Of a stretch of DNA of 64,000 nt, positions 35,310-48,738 are shown piece after piece. Each line of letters begins with the position of its first letter. The first letter of the stretch is position 1. The stretch is from assembly GCF_015706575.1 (NCBI RefSeq), contig NW_024037053.1, forward strand, positions 4,092,001 through 4,156,000. The letters are read 5' to 3'. The position numbers were made by a program, and so were the translations under genes. Under the pieces are notes generated by a model that saw only the letters and a list, made by a program, of their open reading frames with translations, did not search any database and was not told the origin of the DNA. The stretch comes from Patiria miniata (taxonomy: Eukaryota > Echinodermata > Asteroidea > Valvatida > Asterinidae).

Positions 35310-36159
35310 GACACGGTTCCGGTCCCGCCTTGAAATTATTACCAGTAATTACCAGAGTTCTACAATAAAATATATTTTGACGAAATATAATTAGATTGAA
35401 TTCAGTGAACTTTGGCACGAGATGGTATTTGCAGCTGTGTTGTCTATTTTAGACAAACAAATACTGGGAAAGCAAAGAGAATTGCATCATCATCCAGCTT
35501 CCTTCCCATTTGTGTTTACACAAAATATCAACCTCTTTCAGTTATTCACTCATCTAAAAATCATATAAAAATATAAATCATTATAAATGAGGAATACCGA
35601 TGTCATATGGAAATCGGACTCCTATGAAAATCTGACTCATTTACCCTATTATTGGTTAAACCCTCTCACGTGACCGATCACTCTCCTAATTAGCATACTT
35701 AGGCATGCGCAATACTACCAATGAGTCCGTATTTCATAGAGTCCTAGATTCACCTACACCTGTACCAAGTATTGAATAAATACATATCAATGAGTGGGCA
35801 CAATTACTTTTGAACGAACACGCTACAATTCGAAGTATTTGGCGTCTTCCAATTAATTCCTTGCGCATGTGACCTGTCATCACGAAACAAGCTTAAAGTT
35901 GGATATTGCCATATTGCATTACAGTGGGGAAAAGCCCAAATTTGAAAGGGTGTTTGATTTTATTTGTTTCCAAGGCCATGTGAATTTATCTGTAAGTCCT
36001 ATTTTACCTTTCTACATTTTGTCGTTCTGTCATAAATCTTTAAAACTATTTCATCCCGTCAATTAGGCCTATAAGTTAACTGTTCATTCACCGTAGCACA
36101 ACTGCAGGATTTTTAAATGCCACTTTCTCAAGAATGAGTTGTATAACTTCAAGTACGTT

Positions 36160-36660
36160 GCCGGGTGGTCTGAACGTTTCCTAGCCCCATAAATGTGACC
36201 TATTTACTGGACTGCCTCCGTAAACATAGGCCACACATCCACATGTACAAAAACGCGTCGCACTTTGCCAAATTTTGATATTCGTATTTAGGCTTAGTTT
36301 GTAGGTTTTTTTGCTTTAGAAGCATACTCACCCTCTTTATAGGCTAATCAGACAGTGCTGCCTTTTTCAGATGTATATTTTTCGTGAAATTTCCAGATTC
36401 ATTTTTACACGTTTGCGTATCAAAATTTCAACATGAAATTTCACAAAAATTAGACATATGAAAAAGGCAGCACTTTTTGACTAGCCTATAAAGAGGGTGA
36501 GTATGCTTCTAAAGCAAAAAAATCCTACAAACTAAGCCTAAATGTGAAAATCAAAATTTGGCAAAGTGCGACACGTTTTTGTACATGTGGATGTGTGGCC
36601 TATGTTTACGGAGGCAGTCCAGTAAATAGGCCACATTAATGGGGCTAAACGTTTCCGTGA
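36160..36660. mobile_element. Long foldback element, arms about 200-245 bp, between copies A and B
   Basis: The arms are almost identical inverted copies. AAACATAGGCCACACATCCA pairs with TGGATGTGTGGCCTATGTTT, AGAAGCATACTCACCCTC pairs with GAGGGTGAGTATGCTTCT, and AAAGGCAGCACT pairs with AGTGCTGCCTTT. A short spacer lies near 36400. Weaker inverted words (GTGACCTGTCAT at 35871, ATGACAGGTCAC at 36746) may mark an older outer layer. No coding potential. High arm identity suggests a young element. Confidence 0.85.
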
Positions 36661-37928
36661 ATGAAACTCAGTACCATTGGAATGTTCTTGTTTCTGCCAA
36701 ATCTGCAGATATCTTTTTCTTAAAAAGTCCGAGTTCAAGCTCATCATGACAGGTCACAGGTCACAGACTTGCCAAACCTACAAAAACACTAATCTACACT
36801 TGGTGATTGGAGTTAGAATGTTGTTTTTGGCTCTGTCGATAAAACATATGAAGATTCGGGGAGTGTTTTTTTTTTATTTCAATGCAACATTTATTTCTAT
36901 TCAACCACATCCCAAAATGAAAGCATGTCTACTGAGCGACATCAAAGAAAAACATGTACATGTACAGGGAAACAGATTAATAGAAAATGCAATTAGTTAA
37001 TAGCTATAAAAAAAAATGTAATATAGGCCCATGAAAAATGTCACTAAAAACAAGTTTGTTTACTGTTAGTTTAAATCTTTACAATGTATAGTGTGAATCA
37101 TGTCACATAAGGTAAGGTAACCGAGGGCCATACAATTTCAACAATTGCAAGAAATAATTTTCAGGGGAAAATACAATTGTGAGACTATGTTTGGAATTAC
37201 ACATCATCATTCTGAACTCGTACACATGGGCAATCATGATTTATCGACATACAACACTATGATTATTGCCTAGGGGAACCAGTCATCTAACAATATTATC
37301 AGCTCGTAAAATTGCATAAGTGACAGATAATAAAAATGAACACCACTGATACAGACATGTAGGCCTGTAAAGTTGGCATTTGGTGTCACTTAATGCTATA
37401 CATGTACTCACATGAAACGAAGCCAACTTGTAGGATATCTGCTGGTTTAAAAAAGGTGTGTCCTGCAGTATGCCAGCTTCTAACACAGAGCCACAACGCA
37501 CTGCTGTATTCTGTACATTTAGGCCTACACAACAAGGGCAGTGGGATTTTCGAGTAAACGCTTCAACGACATCAAATAAAAGACTCTTTTTTATTTCGTG
37601 CCTACCCTGACCCATTAAACACACTGGTGTATTGAATTCAGTGGAGTGGGCCCTGTGAATATTTTGTATGAGAAGTTTTATCGTGACGTTTACACAATGG
37701 CCGACCGAATCAACTTCACAATAGGCCTATCTTAATCCGGGTGATTTACGTGGAAAAACTCTCTTATTTCCAAAAGAGTGAAACTTGCAGCAGAGAAAAA
37801 TTACTCTGAATTTAGTATTCGAAAACTGAACAAAATCGCGCGCGGTCACCAGAAAATGTATGCTTAACTTTCACTTGACCGGAAGGTGGGCAAAATGTCC
37901 CTCTTCTCCACAATCTTCTAGCCATAAT

Positions 37929-39837
37929 TTAATACAAGTCCCACGTGTTCTTGACCATTTCTGCAAACTCCTCATCCGAATCGCATTTCTGGCTGATTCC
38001 CGCGTAGTATTTCACGAATTCCTCAAGTGTCACCTGTAGAACAAGAAGGGTAAAAGCTCCATTAATTTTTGGTTTTAAAATTAGTTTAGTAGTTGCTTTG
38101 CAGTCAAACTACATTTTGCCCATTGAGTCGAAGCCAAAGCGTGAAGTAGTAAAAATACAAAATGGCGGCCAAAACTTTATTAGTCCGCATGCGCACAACC
38201 ATCGTTGTTATTTTATTTATATAAAAACACACCACCCTTATCCGCGTCACTCATGTAGCTCAGAAGATCAATTTGAAAGTGGAAATATATTTAAATGGAA
38301 ATTGTCAATGATTCCTCCTACCTTCCCATCTCTGTTATCTTTATCGATCTCGAAATTGTTGAGGAACTCCGTCTTGATGTCGTCTTCGGTCTTGTCTCCG
38401 GCCAAGACGGCGGGGTGATACTTGGCGATGTAGAACCGCGTCAGATCGGCCGGACTTATCGCTCCATCTCCGGTCTTCTCCACCTTAAAGAAGATTTGGA
38501 CCAGTATTCCTTTTCTTTCCGGCGACAAAGGAGGCTGAAATGGAGCATAAACATAGCAAATCACATTTAAGAAAAAGGAAAAAGAAGGACAAATAATCTC
38601 AACGAACACAAAGGCTGTTCGGTTGGATTGCCGGCAAAGTTATGCTATTTTATTTTTTGCTTGAAATACTTCTGAACGGGCCGTATTATATTCCACACTT
38701 TCCTCATAAACAAAATCGCCAACCCTAACAACTTATAGGCAGTTTAGTGATTATTTTTGACAAGAATTTAGGAATAATGTGTAAAGAATGACTGTATCTG
38801 TCCAAAAATCGGACTGCGGTGAACGTGAGCTGACAAATGATTTGCCGGAGAAATCTTAACTGATTTGTGGCAACGCACATGCATATTCAGCAAGACGTTA
38901 ATTCCTTTTTTCCCTATTTTTTTTCTCCTTTATGTATACGACTTTTATGTTTTTTTATGTGCTCACTTTATGTTCGAACTTACTACATTTATAAACTCTA
39001 CCTGGGATCTCATTGTTTGCATTATTCCAAATACATGTAGTTTACTTTGACCGCAGTCTCGGGTGCTCCACTACAGAAGGCCAGTCCTTCTCTGGATGCC
39101 ACCCCCATTCATGCTGTATTGTTCTGCTTTTTCTATTTTGATACACTTTGTTTTGATCATTAATCTTTATTCATTGTATGTTTGAAGTATGAATGGAAAT
39201 AAAACAAACAAACAAACAAACAAACTCCTACCGTTAATGCATCCATGAATTCTACAAGATTGAGATTTCCGGACCCATCCTTGTCCAGTGTCTTAAAGAC
39301 ATCCTTGAGTTCCTCATCCGACATGGCGTCTTCAGACAGACCGAGGGCGCGCAATCCTTTCTTCAGCTCACCCAAATCCAGAATTCCGCTTCGGTTCTCA
39401 TCCATGTCCTTAAACTTTCTGTGTTTTAAGCAGTGGAGTATACAATCAGTGTGCGTTTTGAACAAAACTTGAAATTCGCAACAAAAACAATAACACTAAA
39501 AAAAGGAGGGACTTCCCAATTCCAAGTGAGAGTGTTGAACCATAATGCAGATAAGCTCTCTGCAACGTGGGGCGCACCCCCCCCCCCTTTTTATATAGGC
39601 TTTCCCGGCTATTTTAAAACATTTTCCATTCAAATTCACCAACTGTAACATTCAATTTCGTCCGAAAAATATTTCACACACTTCAGCACAGATGCTACAG
39701 AAATATTGGGCTTAAGGAGGCAAGGAACACCAAGCTTTATCTTTTACCGAGTCCATGTGGGACAACTGTCATTACCTTGAAACTTTGATGTAGTCGTTCA
39801 GGTTGTTTTCGAGTAATTTCTGCCTCAGCTTCTCCAT
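37929..39837 (-). CDS. Calcyphosin-like EF-hand protein, array copy B (188 aa)
   Basis: Exons 39837-39776 (62 bp), 39418-39232, 38534-38322, 38033-37929, phases 2, 0, 0, 188 residues. Start MEKLRQKLLENNLNDYIKVS, end NTWDLY. EF loops: DENRSGILDLGE, DKDGSGNLNLVE, EKTGDGAISPAD, DKDNRDGKVTLEE. Loop 3 begins with Glu in place of Asp at the first ligand position and ends in Asp, so its calcium affinity is doubtful. Loop 4 has the 13-residue form typical of the family. Exon 2 is 9 bp longer than in D and E, adding residues to the linker between EF1 and EF2 (SEDAMSDEEL). The exon 3 start PPLSPERKGIL matches PPMSRARKEVI of human CAPSL. The product is expected to be cytosolic or ciliary. Confidence 0.92.
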
Positions 39838-42081
39838 CTTATTATCTCGAATAGTCCTCCGGATCTATAGTGTTACCTTTGGATGAAAATATTTGTTTTT
39901 AATAAATCTATATAAACAGCATAAAATATTACACTTTTACATGTTTTGCGGCTTCTTCCTCGGCATTACTAGAAGCACTCTTGGTTTTTACATGACCACG
40001 AGAAATCAGCCATTTACATGTACAATTTATATTGGTAACAAAATTTAAGACAGACTGACAGCCGCTATACGGAGGTTGAAAAAATACGATCTCTTGTATA
40101 GGCCTAAGAATCGACAATGAAATTCTTGGGGGTTGTTTGTTTAATAATAACAAGCCGTTACTAGTTAGATATTTGCAAAACTATTCACATTATTTATAGC
40201 ACGGTAAGTTCAGATGAATTATGACCATTTGCAACTCACCTCAATGGGAATCCAGCTCAATGCGAGTTCTGCTGGCTTTCTATTGAAGCTTAAGCATTGC
40301 ATGTGTTGAGAAGCTTTTCTTAAAGGGCAAAAAAGCGAACTATCCACACAAGCCAGCAGTACAATAATACGGATCGATGCTTGTATTTCAATAATTCATG
40401 ACATGAAACGTGTCGGCCTATGGAACAGGGTGCGCTGCATGCTATATGCAAGGGCCACTGAAATTTCGGCAGTGGGGTAGCCGGGGGGGATGTTCCCTAA
40501 AAAGTCGTGTCCCCCCCCCCCCCCCATCAACCCTCCCCTCCCCCTTTTCGATTTTACGAACGCCGATGAAAAATATCCTGTTCATCTTTCAGCAGCACGG
40601 ACGCTACAAACGTATGAGGCGATATGAGGCAATTTTTGACCAATGTAACCAATTTTTTAAAGGAAAATTGGTGTACGCAGTGCCTTCATTTATTGTGACG
40701 TCACTTTAAAAAAGAAATGGGTTCCATTGGGGAGGGGGGTGGGCATGGCCCCAATAGCACCCACTGGATCCGCCCTTTTGAATACAAGGGTCCAGACCAG
40801 TAAACAGACAGCCATAGGCTTTCGCGCACTTCCCAAAATTATTTTAAAATACTCACAACTCTCTAAGGTGTCCAAGACACGCATTAAATTAAAGCGTATT
40901 TCATCATCTTTCATTTTCTGTCAAATTTTTGGGGGTTAACTGATTTTTTTTGGGGGGGGGGGGAAACTACATCCAAAGATGATCACCCCTTAAAGGAGTC
41001 CTGAAGCCATCGCCATTTTGAAAATGGACGCCTACGCGCCATTGCAATATAGAGATATTTTAGGGCTCCAATTTCATCCAAATTTCACAGCAGTACGAGC
41101 TCGCAGTCCTCTGCACTGCTTCCAACCGTCATTTTTGCAAATCATCAAGTTCACGGCCTTCAAAATGCCCCAATACTGAAGAATGTGAGGGCATGCAAAT
41201 CGTGATTTGGCCGGCGTAGGCAATTTCGGACCCATTTACTGGCCTGCACCCACAAATAATTCTTTCTTTTTTTTTCAAGTGAAACACCAGTTTGCAGGTT
41301 TAAGACAGCCAATACAAACATTTTCTTTTGCGTTGTATTTAGGGTGACTCCACCAATTTATTGAATAAACTAAACTCTTTAATACGGCGTAGTTTCATCG
41401 GACAGTGCCCGAGTATGAAATGCGCAATTTTAAAATTGTTCTCAAAATAACATAAAGATAATCTCTAAAGAAAGCAAAAATGGTTATCAATTTTGAACAG
41501 AAACCTTTCGCGAGAAACATTCACAGCGCTGAACTCACTCAGTTGTTTAGACCTTTCTCCGTTTTAAATTGGAGGTTGAGATGAATTATTGTAGCTAAAC
41601 TTGCATTTTTTCAGTCTGTTTGTCCGTGTCTGCATTTTGAGTTTGTTTTGTGTCTGTCAAGTGGATTGTCCGCGAATCTGCTTAGGCCTCTAGCTGTGTG
41701 GTTTTTATAAATGGTTAGCACATCTTCGAGGCCAAGTCAAACCTAACGTAAAGGGAATATTGGACCAATTTTCACTAAATCTTTTTTATTAAAGGCCCAC
41801 TTTACACCTCGGCATTTGAATTGACGTTGGGTAAATTCTGAAACTCTAAACTGTTAGTGTGTTATTTCAGACTTGCACAAACTTAGGAAAACACAAATAA
41901 TTAAGAAAAAGTATAAAAAGTTATCTTTAAACAATACTAAGGCCACGAGGAATCTAGAAAGACACACATTTAAGAGTCTTAAAACGGCAACCCCCGGAAT
42001 GACAGAAACGCTTCTTTCATTTTCAAATGATGATGACTTGGGTCGATATAGCCATAGTCGTTTCTGGTTCACGCGGTGCGC
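39838..42081. other. Intergenic between copies B and C
   Basis: No gene found. Poly-C/poly-G tracts occur at about 40510-40525, 40731-40740 and 40951-40964. The rest is AT-rich or simple. I see no convincing promoter motif for copy B beyond ordinary sequence upstream of 39837. Confidence 0.45.
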
Positions 42082-44662
42082 TTACAATCCCCAGGAAGCC
42101 TTGACCATGTTGATGAACTCGTCATCGCTGGCAAAACGCTGGCTGACGGGGGTATAGTATTTCTCAAACTCCTCAAAAGTTACCTATAAACAGTGAAACA
42201 AGATAATAAAAAAAAATGATGACAAACAACGTTAAGTGTGTGATCGCTATTATTATGTATATCCGTTCACCACTATTTGACTTCCGATGCTATTACTTTG
42301 CGTGGAGGACCTAATCGGGATCGTCCCGAGTATTTCATCAATAGGGCACAATAAAGTACTCAACTCAGTTGATGGAGCGCACCACTACTCTACAGACAAA
42401 ATATCAGAGGACATGTTTACTCAAATCTCTATTTTTAGCAAGTGAAACTTTGTACTAGATTTTGAGTGGAAATCGCTCCTATATTTCGGACTGAAAATCA
42501 CCCTTTTAAAAATCACTCCAGTAAAATTGACTAGCTGAAGCACCCTAAGTCGTCTTATCCCCAAGTTTTAAATAAACAGAGATAATACCTTCCCGTCTTT
42601 GCCTGCTCCTTCGGGCTCGAAAGTGTTAAGAAACTCGTTCTGCACGTCTTCCAAAGTCTTGGAGCCGGCCTTGACGCCCGGGTCGTTGGCGGCGAAGGCC
42701 TTAGACAGGTCGGCCGTGGAGATCACTCCATCCCCGGTCTTGTCTGCACTCTGGAAGACTTCCTTGAGTTTTGCTTTGCGGGCGTCAGACATGGATGGCT
42801 GCGATTGGACAAAAATATGGTTGGTGGAATGCCCAGTTAAATATATCAAGATTGTTTCGATCGTACAGTTGTCACCAAAATTTGCCGCATACACGAGTTG
42901 TGTCCGGGAAGTGGGCTTACAACAATGAGCGGCAAATGAATCAAACCGAATGTAAAGTGTCTTTAGATCTACAAAATAATTTACCTTAACAAACAAGATT
43001 TAATCCGTGCGCATTGACACTATTAGTTTGGGTAACATCGGAGTATAATTTGCAGATAATTTGAAAAGCTAAAAAAGAAATAGCAAGAATCAACGACATG
43101 TACCTTATACAAGGAATAAAATGCCGACAGAAACAGACATAAATCAACAGATCGTAAAAATAAGGACGACCTGACGGTATAATCCTCGGAAATAAAAAAA
43201 ATTTAAAAATGGAGCAGTCAATCCATAAATATTAAAAACATTATATAGCACTCTCTTTTTGCAAAACTAATAGCATCTGAAGGTGTAGTAAATACTCTAC
43301 ACAATGGTCTTTATCCCATCTCATTTGGACACCCCAGTCCAGAGATACAGCTAATTAAATGAAATGACTTGAATTCCAAGTTGGGCCACTTTTGAGATTT
43401 TCTGGTATGTAATGAAAGGTATTTACATACCAAGGTGTGTGAATGCCTTGTATTAGATACAAAAAGATAATCTGAAAAATGGCCCAAACAGATTTTGACA
43501 GTCTTTACAAGCTTTACCGCAACAAAATGTCCAAATTACACAGAACAAGGGTAAAGAAACACATTCCATGATAAATGTTTTTAAAAAAAAACGATTTAGT
43601 TTCCTCAGAATTGTATTTGTTTGACTGCTACATTTGTGTGTGTGGAGACGCGTTGTGCATCGTACCAGGAGGATGTCCATGAATTCGCTCTTCTTGAGAG
43701 TTCTGTTCTTGTCCTTGTCTAGCGAGTCGAAGGCGGCTTTCATCTCGGCATCCGACAGCCCGACGCTCTCGAACCCCTTCGTAAATTCCGCCAGATCCAA
43801 GTTCCCGCTCGCGTCCGTGTCCAAGGCCTTGAACTTCCTACGGTGAAATGGATCGTAATTCATAACTTGATAAAATTAGACATAATACACGTCCGCGTTT
43901 GACCGTTATTTTTCTGTACACAGTTTCCATTCGACTGCCTGTCGGACTGGCCTTGGTCAGCCATCACAGTGACTTGCTAAGTCTCGCATTTCCTGCATTT
44001 TTTTTACAATAGAAATTTACCAATATTTTTGCGTGAATAAAGAGCTAGATAATACATTCTACAGCACGTTTGAAGTCCACAGACCAAGTTAAACTTGAGA
44101 AAATTAGACCAAAGTATGCATATTTCATGAGCATTTTTAAAAACATCCTTAAAACAAAATCCTAACTCTAGACATTTTTGGCCAAACCGAAGTTTTCTCA
44201 CTCCCAAAAATCCACCACTGTACATGAACCAAACGCAAAATTCTTTGAAATTAAACGTTCGACAGGCGTTGAGGACAAAGTCAAGCAATAGTGAACGGGC
44301 TACCTTCCTCGATCCTGCGGAACCCAACCAAAACCTGGTGGATTTTGAAAGAACTGGACGGGGCAGAGTTTGGATTATAAGAATGCCGAGAGACTTGATC
44401 AATGTCCCGGGAAAAATCAAGAAATGTTTAAAGTTTGGCATTATGCTTTTGTGGTAAATGTCTTTGAATTTTAATTTTAAAAATTGGACCATCAACTACC
44501 ATGGAAAGTGGTAATGTTCTGTGGGGCCCAGTGTTCAAAATGCTCTGTTTGATTTCAGAAGATTCGAAATAAGGTCATAGGTCAATCTGCCTCAACTTAC
44601 TTGTACACTCGGATTTTGGTTGTGACGTCCATGTCCTTCAGCGCGTCGTTGATCTTGTCCAT
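42082..44662 (-). CDS. Calcyphosin-like EF-hand protein, array copy C (181 aa)
   Basis: Exons 44662-44601 (62 bp), 43837-43666, 42798-42589, 42183-42082, phases 2, 0, 0, 181 residues. Start MDKINDALKDMDVTTKIRVY, end VKASWGL. EF loops: DTDASGNLDLAE, DKDKNRTLKKSE, DKTGDGVISTAD, and a degenerate fourth (EGAGKDGKVTFEE) whose first residue is Glu. Loop 2 has Arg where Gly is usual at position 6. The first exon has the same length as in the other copies but little sequence in common, and the AG/KF splice context gives K-KF in place of R-KF. The motif EKYYTPVSQRF replaces the usual KYYAGVS. Calcium binding is therefore best predicted for loops 1 and 3. Confidence 0.92.
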
Positions 44663-45475
44663 CTTGGTCTGGTAGCAAGACGTCTCGTCTGGACATAAAC
44701 AAAATCACCAATATTAATTAAAAATTTGTGATCAAATTAATAAAAAAATGTTGTTCAACTGATTTTAGCACGTTTCAGTATTGCCAAAAATTACTGAAAC
44801 ATAACCACATTCTTAACAGGTGTATGGAATTTCAAAGAGCATGCCGAAAGTTATTTTTTTTTGTTTAAATACAAATATTTTCTCTCATTTTGTTGTCATG
44901 AATGGGTAACGCGGCCATGTATGGGTCAATACTTTGTTGTAATCGGCTTATGTTGTGGGAATGTATGGTTGGTGCGCTGACATTCAAATCGTGGACATTG
45001 AACAATAGAGGACAGTAGGGTCCACGATTGACCGAAGGTCCACGATTGACCGAAGGTCCACGATTGAGATTCATGTACAAGCCATTGAGAGCTGTTGCTA
45101 TAAAAAAAAAATTAAAAAAAGTACAAACAAAGGAATGAGGATAAGGGACAATAGGGTCCACGATTGAGGGGGTTTAAACAGTCTTGTGTGTGTGTATGGT
45201 GTGCTGAATTTACGTGATCCTTGTTATCACTTTGCATCTGAGGACTTGGGACAATGTGTTTCCTGTGATAACAATAACTCTGAGGACCTGAGCCAAGTCA
45301 TCGGGAAGTTTTTGTACGTACAAACCTTATGGGACACGTAAAAAAATATATACAGTCCAAACAACTTAGGAACAAAAGAAGGGAACAATAAGGGTCCCTA
45401 GGAGCGCATGGATCACTAAAGCGGGGGTGTATAACAACCACCCCCCCCCGGGCTTCTTAATACTTGTGAAAAGGA

Positions 45476-45720
45476 TTGGATGTTGCATCTTGACGCTACT
45501 TGTTCATCATATGTCATCTCAATGAAGGTCAGTCATTGCAAAAATGTGGAAAAGACATGAATCTGGGACTGAGAAACATTCCTAATTTTGTTACAAAATA
45601 CGTTGAAAATGCACTCGACTCTCCATAGACTTTGTACGCAACCAAAGAACTCAGTGACAGAGTCTGGATACTACATCATACTTTTTGTCGGCAAAATCTT
45701 CCTCCTGCAAATAATTTTAT
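45476..45720. mobile_element. MITE family with GTTGCA...GACGC ends, partial copy
   Basis: Shares ATGTTGCATCTTGACGC, then CATCTCAATGAAGGTCAGTC, then ACTGAGAAACATTCC, then GACTCTCCATAGACT with the interrupted copy at 57150-58500 and the short copy at 50625-50815. This copy retains one arm and the central segment. Confidence 0.7.
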
Positions 45721-45779
45721 GCTGGGATGAAGAGCGCCACCTGTTGTCCGATAGTGCAAGTGATCCTCTGCTTTGAACA

Positions 45780-45840
45780 GCCCCCCCCCCCCCCCCCCTC
45801 CCCCCCCTCGTCCCCCCCCCCCCCCCCCCCACCCACCACC
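45780..45840. repeat. Poly-C tract, about 60 bp
   Basis: Almost pure C with a few T and one CGT interruption. Comparable runs occur at 21804-21826, 9097-9114, 8821-8840, 34169-34189 and 47167-47192. The G-rich complement could form G-quadruplexes. Several sit beside a CGTACGC or TGGCG word, hinting that one repeat family carries them. Confidence 0.9.
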
Positions 45841-47572
45841 CACCCCACGTACACCACCAACATGTACAGATACGTACGTACGGATTGTTTGTTGGCAAAT
45901 GTGTTGTCCAACTTGCACGTATACAAAAGTGCAACTGTTTTGGGTATCATTTGTCATCAACTGCATAAATTCGTATCGGTACACGATTATCACAGTTTTT
46001 GGGCCAACTAGAGAGTATGGCTGGATTGCTAAGGAATTTCTGTACTGATTAGTCGTTATTTGAGCGAGAGGTGCTCAGTAGTTTTTGAGTTAGACAAAAA
46101 GTATTGGAAGGGGGGACTTTCTGTTTTTGGTCGAGGTAGCACACAAAAAATCAAGGTCACCATAGCCACACGCACTACGGGAAGTGTCAATAATCACTGA
46201 CGTGCCCGCAGCTGCAATAACTGAATCAAGCGTTCCAACATGTCAAATCCGCCATTTATGCACAAGTGCATGTTAATCTGCAACCCGCACAAACGCTGCT
46301 ACACACACAAATGCTACTACAGTCTACTTCAAATTCTCAAATGAACAAAAAATGACTCGAGGCGATCCTCATGTGTATTACTGATTGAAACAGAGAGAGC
46401 GGGAGACTTACCTCAATTTAAAAAATGGGTGTGGTTGCAGTGGTTGTAGACGTGCGTGCGCCGAGAGTAGGGGGTGGTCTGTTGGTGACCAGACCGTGAG
46501 CCGAAAGGGGGAACTACACGTGTCCGTCTAGACGTCTATTATTAAAGAGATACTCCGTCCTGGAAAGCGCCCAATTGGGCTTTAAAACGCGTTTCTGACG
46601 AAATGATAGAAATCGGAAAGAGTATTTTAAAGTAGAATATAAACGTCCACACAACCATACTTCAAAATTATTTTGGCCGTTTTGTGCAATATTCTTTCAA
46701 AAATCGAGCTGTTTCGCCGGGTGCTGGTCGTGAATATTCCAGTCGCACTTTTATTTCAAAATATATACTATGCGTGTAAATTGTGTGTTGGTAATCAGGG
46801 TACATCCACACACATGGTACCGTACCATATGGAGGAAGGAATATGCATTCGTCGTCCACGCATGGTCCAAGAGAACTACGGCGCCCCCCCCCCCCCGCGT
46901 CAAAATTAAGTATAGGCTTAAACAACCGGTTTTTCCCATTTGTTCATCTTTTTTATGAACATTGCGACATTTGCAGTGAACAATCTTAAACGTAAAAGTT
47001 TCGGCGATATACTACGAAACCCTTTAAATAAAACAGACATAATAGGCGTTCATCCGCGCATGCATGGTGGCCGAGCAATATAATTTGCATGTGAATTGCT
47101 ATTATCACGCCATACTACTTCACCGTTGCTCCGTGGCCTCGAGACTGGAGCGATTGATAATTTGCACCCCCCCTCCGCCCCCCCCCCCCCAGGTCGAGCC
47201 CGAGGGTGCGCCATACAAACTTTATTATTGTGCCATGAATGGGGCAGATACGTGATGGGATTATTCATTAAAAGCATAGAATTTGGCAGTACAAATGTAT
47301 TGGCACATGTCAGCCAGAGCACACATCGCCGATTTGTCCTTTGAGAAAATATAGGTTAAATAACAAGCGCTGGCAGCCATTTTGAAAATTTTGAAAATTG
47401 CTTGTTTCAAAGGACAAATATGCGATGGCCCTAAGGCCAAATATCATGAAATATGGCATATTCTGTGTGCGAAATTTCATATGCTTGTATCATCAAAGGC
47501 ATCAATTCCCCCAAATATTTCACCTATCTGCCCTCCTATTGATCGCAGTTTATAAGCCACAGTACGTACCCG

Positions 47573-47586
47573 GTTGTCATGACAAC
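47573..47586. promoter_or_regulatory. RFX X-box-like palindrome
   Basis: GTTGTCATGACAAC is a perfect 14-bp palindrome matching the X-box form GTTRCCATGRYAAC bound by RFX factors of ciliary genes. It lies about 2.9 kb upstream of copy C and 1.2 kb beyond copy D. The paralogous position in the E block has GTTGCCATGACGAC (54250-54263), and another such site is at 53245-53258. This is a motif match only; I have no binding evidence. Confidence 0.4.
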
Positions 47587-48192
47587 ACAGACATTAGCCC
47601 CTATTGGGTCATCAATAATGGCCGGGTTTTCACAAATAAAATCCCGACAAAAACCAATATCCCCGTCCGACTTCCATCCAGATTTTTTTTTTTTTTGAAA
47701 CACTCCGACGTTACATCCCAAGACACTTCCGTAATTTTGCCTATAAATTCCACAAAACCAAGTTGACGGGTCTGTGATGAACAAAATGGACGCAGAAGGC
47801 ATCCCTTGTCACTACTTCGGATCACTTTATTTCAAACACTGACCCGAGTCCACTAAGCTTGGCTTAATTACAATTACCAATGCCGTCGGAAATAATATCG
47901 GTTGAAATTTCAATTGCCATTTATGGTACGGGTGCAACTTTACCGCTCTTATTAAGTCAAAATGCCGACATGATGTATATTCTATTTCCTCCATGATTGG
48001 ATTGTGATAACGATATATTCCCCGGATCGACAACACTGTAGTAATTTATTTCATAAAATGTTCTTTATGTAAAATTAAAAAGACAGGTTTTGTAGGTTTT
48101 CCAATTAACAAAGAAAAGTACGCTTTCCAAGGATAAGACGCACTGAACTTGAAAAAATTCTTTGAGAATGAACTGTAACGTAAAACAACTGC

Positions 48193-48675
48193 TGTACAGG
48201 GCGAGTAAAAAAAGAAGGAAACTCAAATGGCAGGACCATTTTTTTGATGAAGTTCTGCATGATACCTACAGCACTTCCAAAATCTAGGATATGAAAGCCC
48301 AATTAATAAACTTTCCTTTAGTACAAGAATCATTCAAATCACTCATGTACTTTTCAAATTACACGAGTTTTGTCAATGGATCACAAAAAGGTAAGTATTC
48401 TTTCAGCAAAACGAAAACAATACTCATGCATTCGTTTTGCTGGAAGAATCATTACCTTTTTTGTGATCCGTGGACAAAACTTTAAAACGATGGTTGTGTT
48501 TAAAATTCTGTAACTTGAAAAGAACATGAGTGATATTAATGATTCTTATACTCAAAGAAAGCTTATTAATTGGGCTTTCACATCCTAGATTTTTGAAGTG
48601 TATAGCTACATGCAGAACTTCATTCAAATTGGTCCTGCCATTTGGGTTTCCTTTTTTTTTACTCGCCTTTTATAT
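48193..48675. mobile_element. Foldback MITE, GCGAGTAAAAA family, full copy, about 480 bp
   Basis: Left end GGGCGAGTAAAAAAAG, right end TTTTTTTTACTCGCC. The two arms of about 230 bp are inverted copies: AATCTAGGATATGAAAGCCC pairs with GGGCTTTCACATCCTAGATT, and TGGATCACAAAAAGGTAA pairs with TTACCTTTTTTGTGATCC. It lies 60 bp beyond the copy D stop codon, in its likely 3' untranslated region, and interrupts the D block relative to E. Confidence 0.85.
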
Positions 48676-48738
48676 CCCTATAAACGTTTGAATTTTTCTT
48701 TCTCTAAAGGGCCATACTTTGTGTTTGTTATGTGAAGT

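Larger units (their letters stand above)
44663..48738. other. Intergenic between copies C and D
   Basis: No gene found. It holds three direct copies of GGTCCACGATTGACCGAA (45018-45070), an inverted-repeat element end at 45476-45720, a very long C-rich tract (45780-45840), a possible TTAA-type element (about 46541-47030, left part matching 18.1 kb), and a small foldback at 47325-47432 with GATTTGTCCTTTGA / TCAAAGGACAAAT ends. Confidence 0.5.

Noticed and set aside
45671-46011. Proline-rich or glycine-rich frames on both strands
   Set aside because: They are translations of a poly-C tract and appear in all frames.
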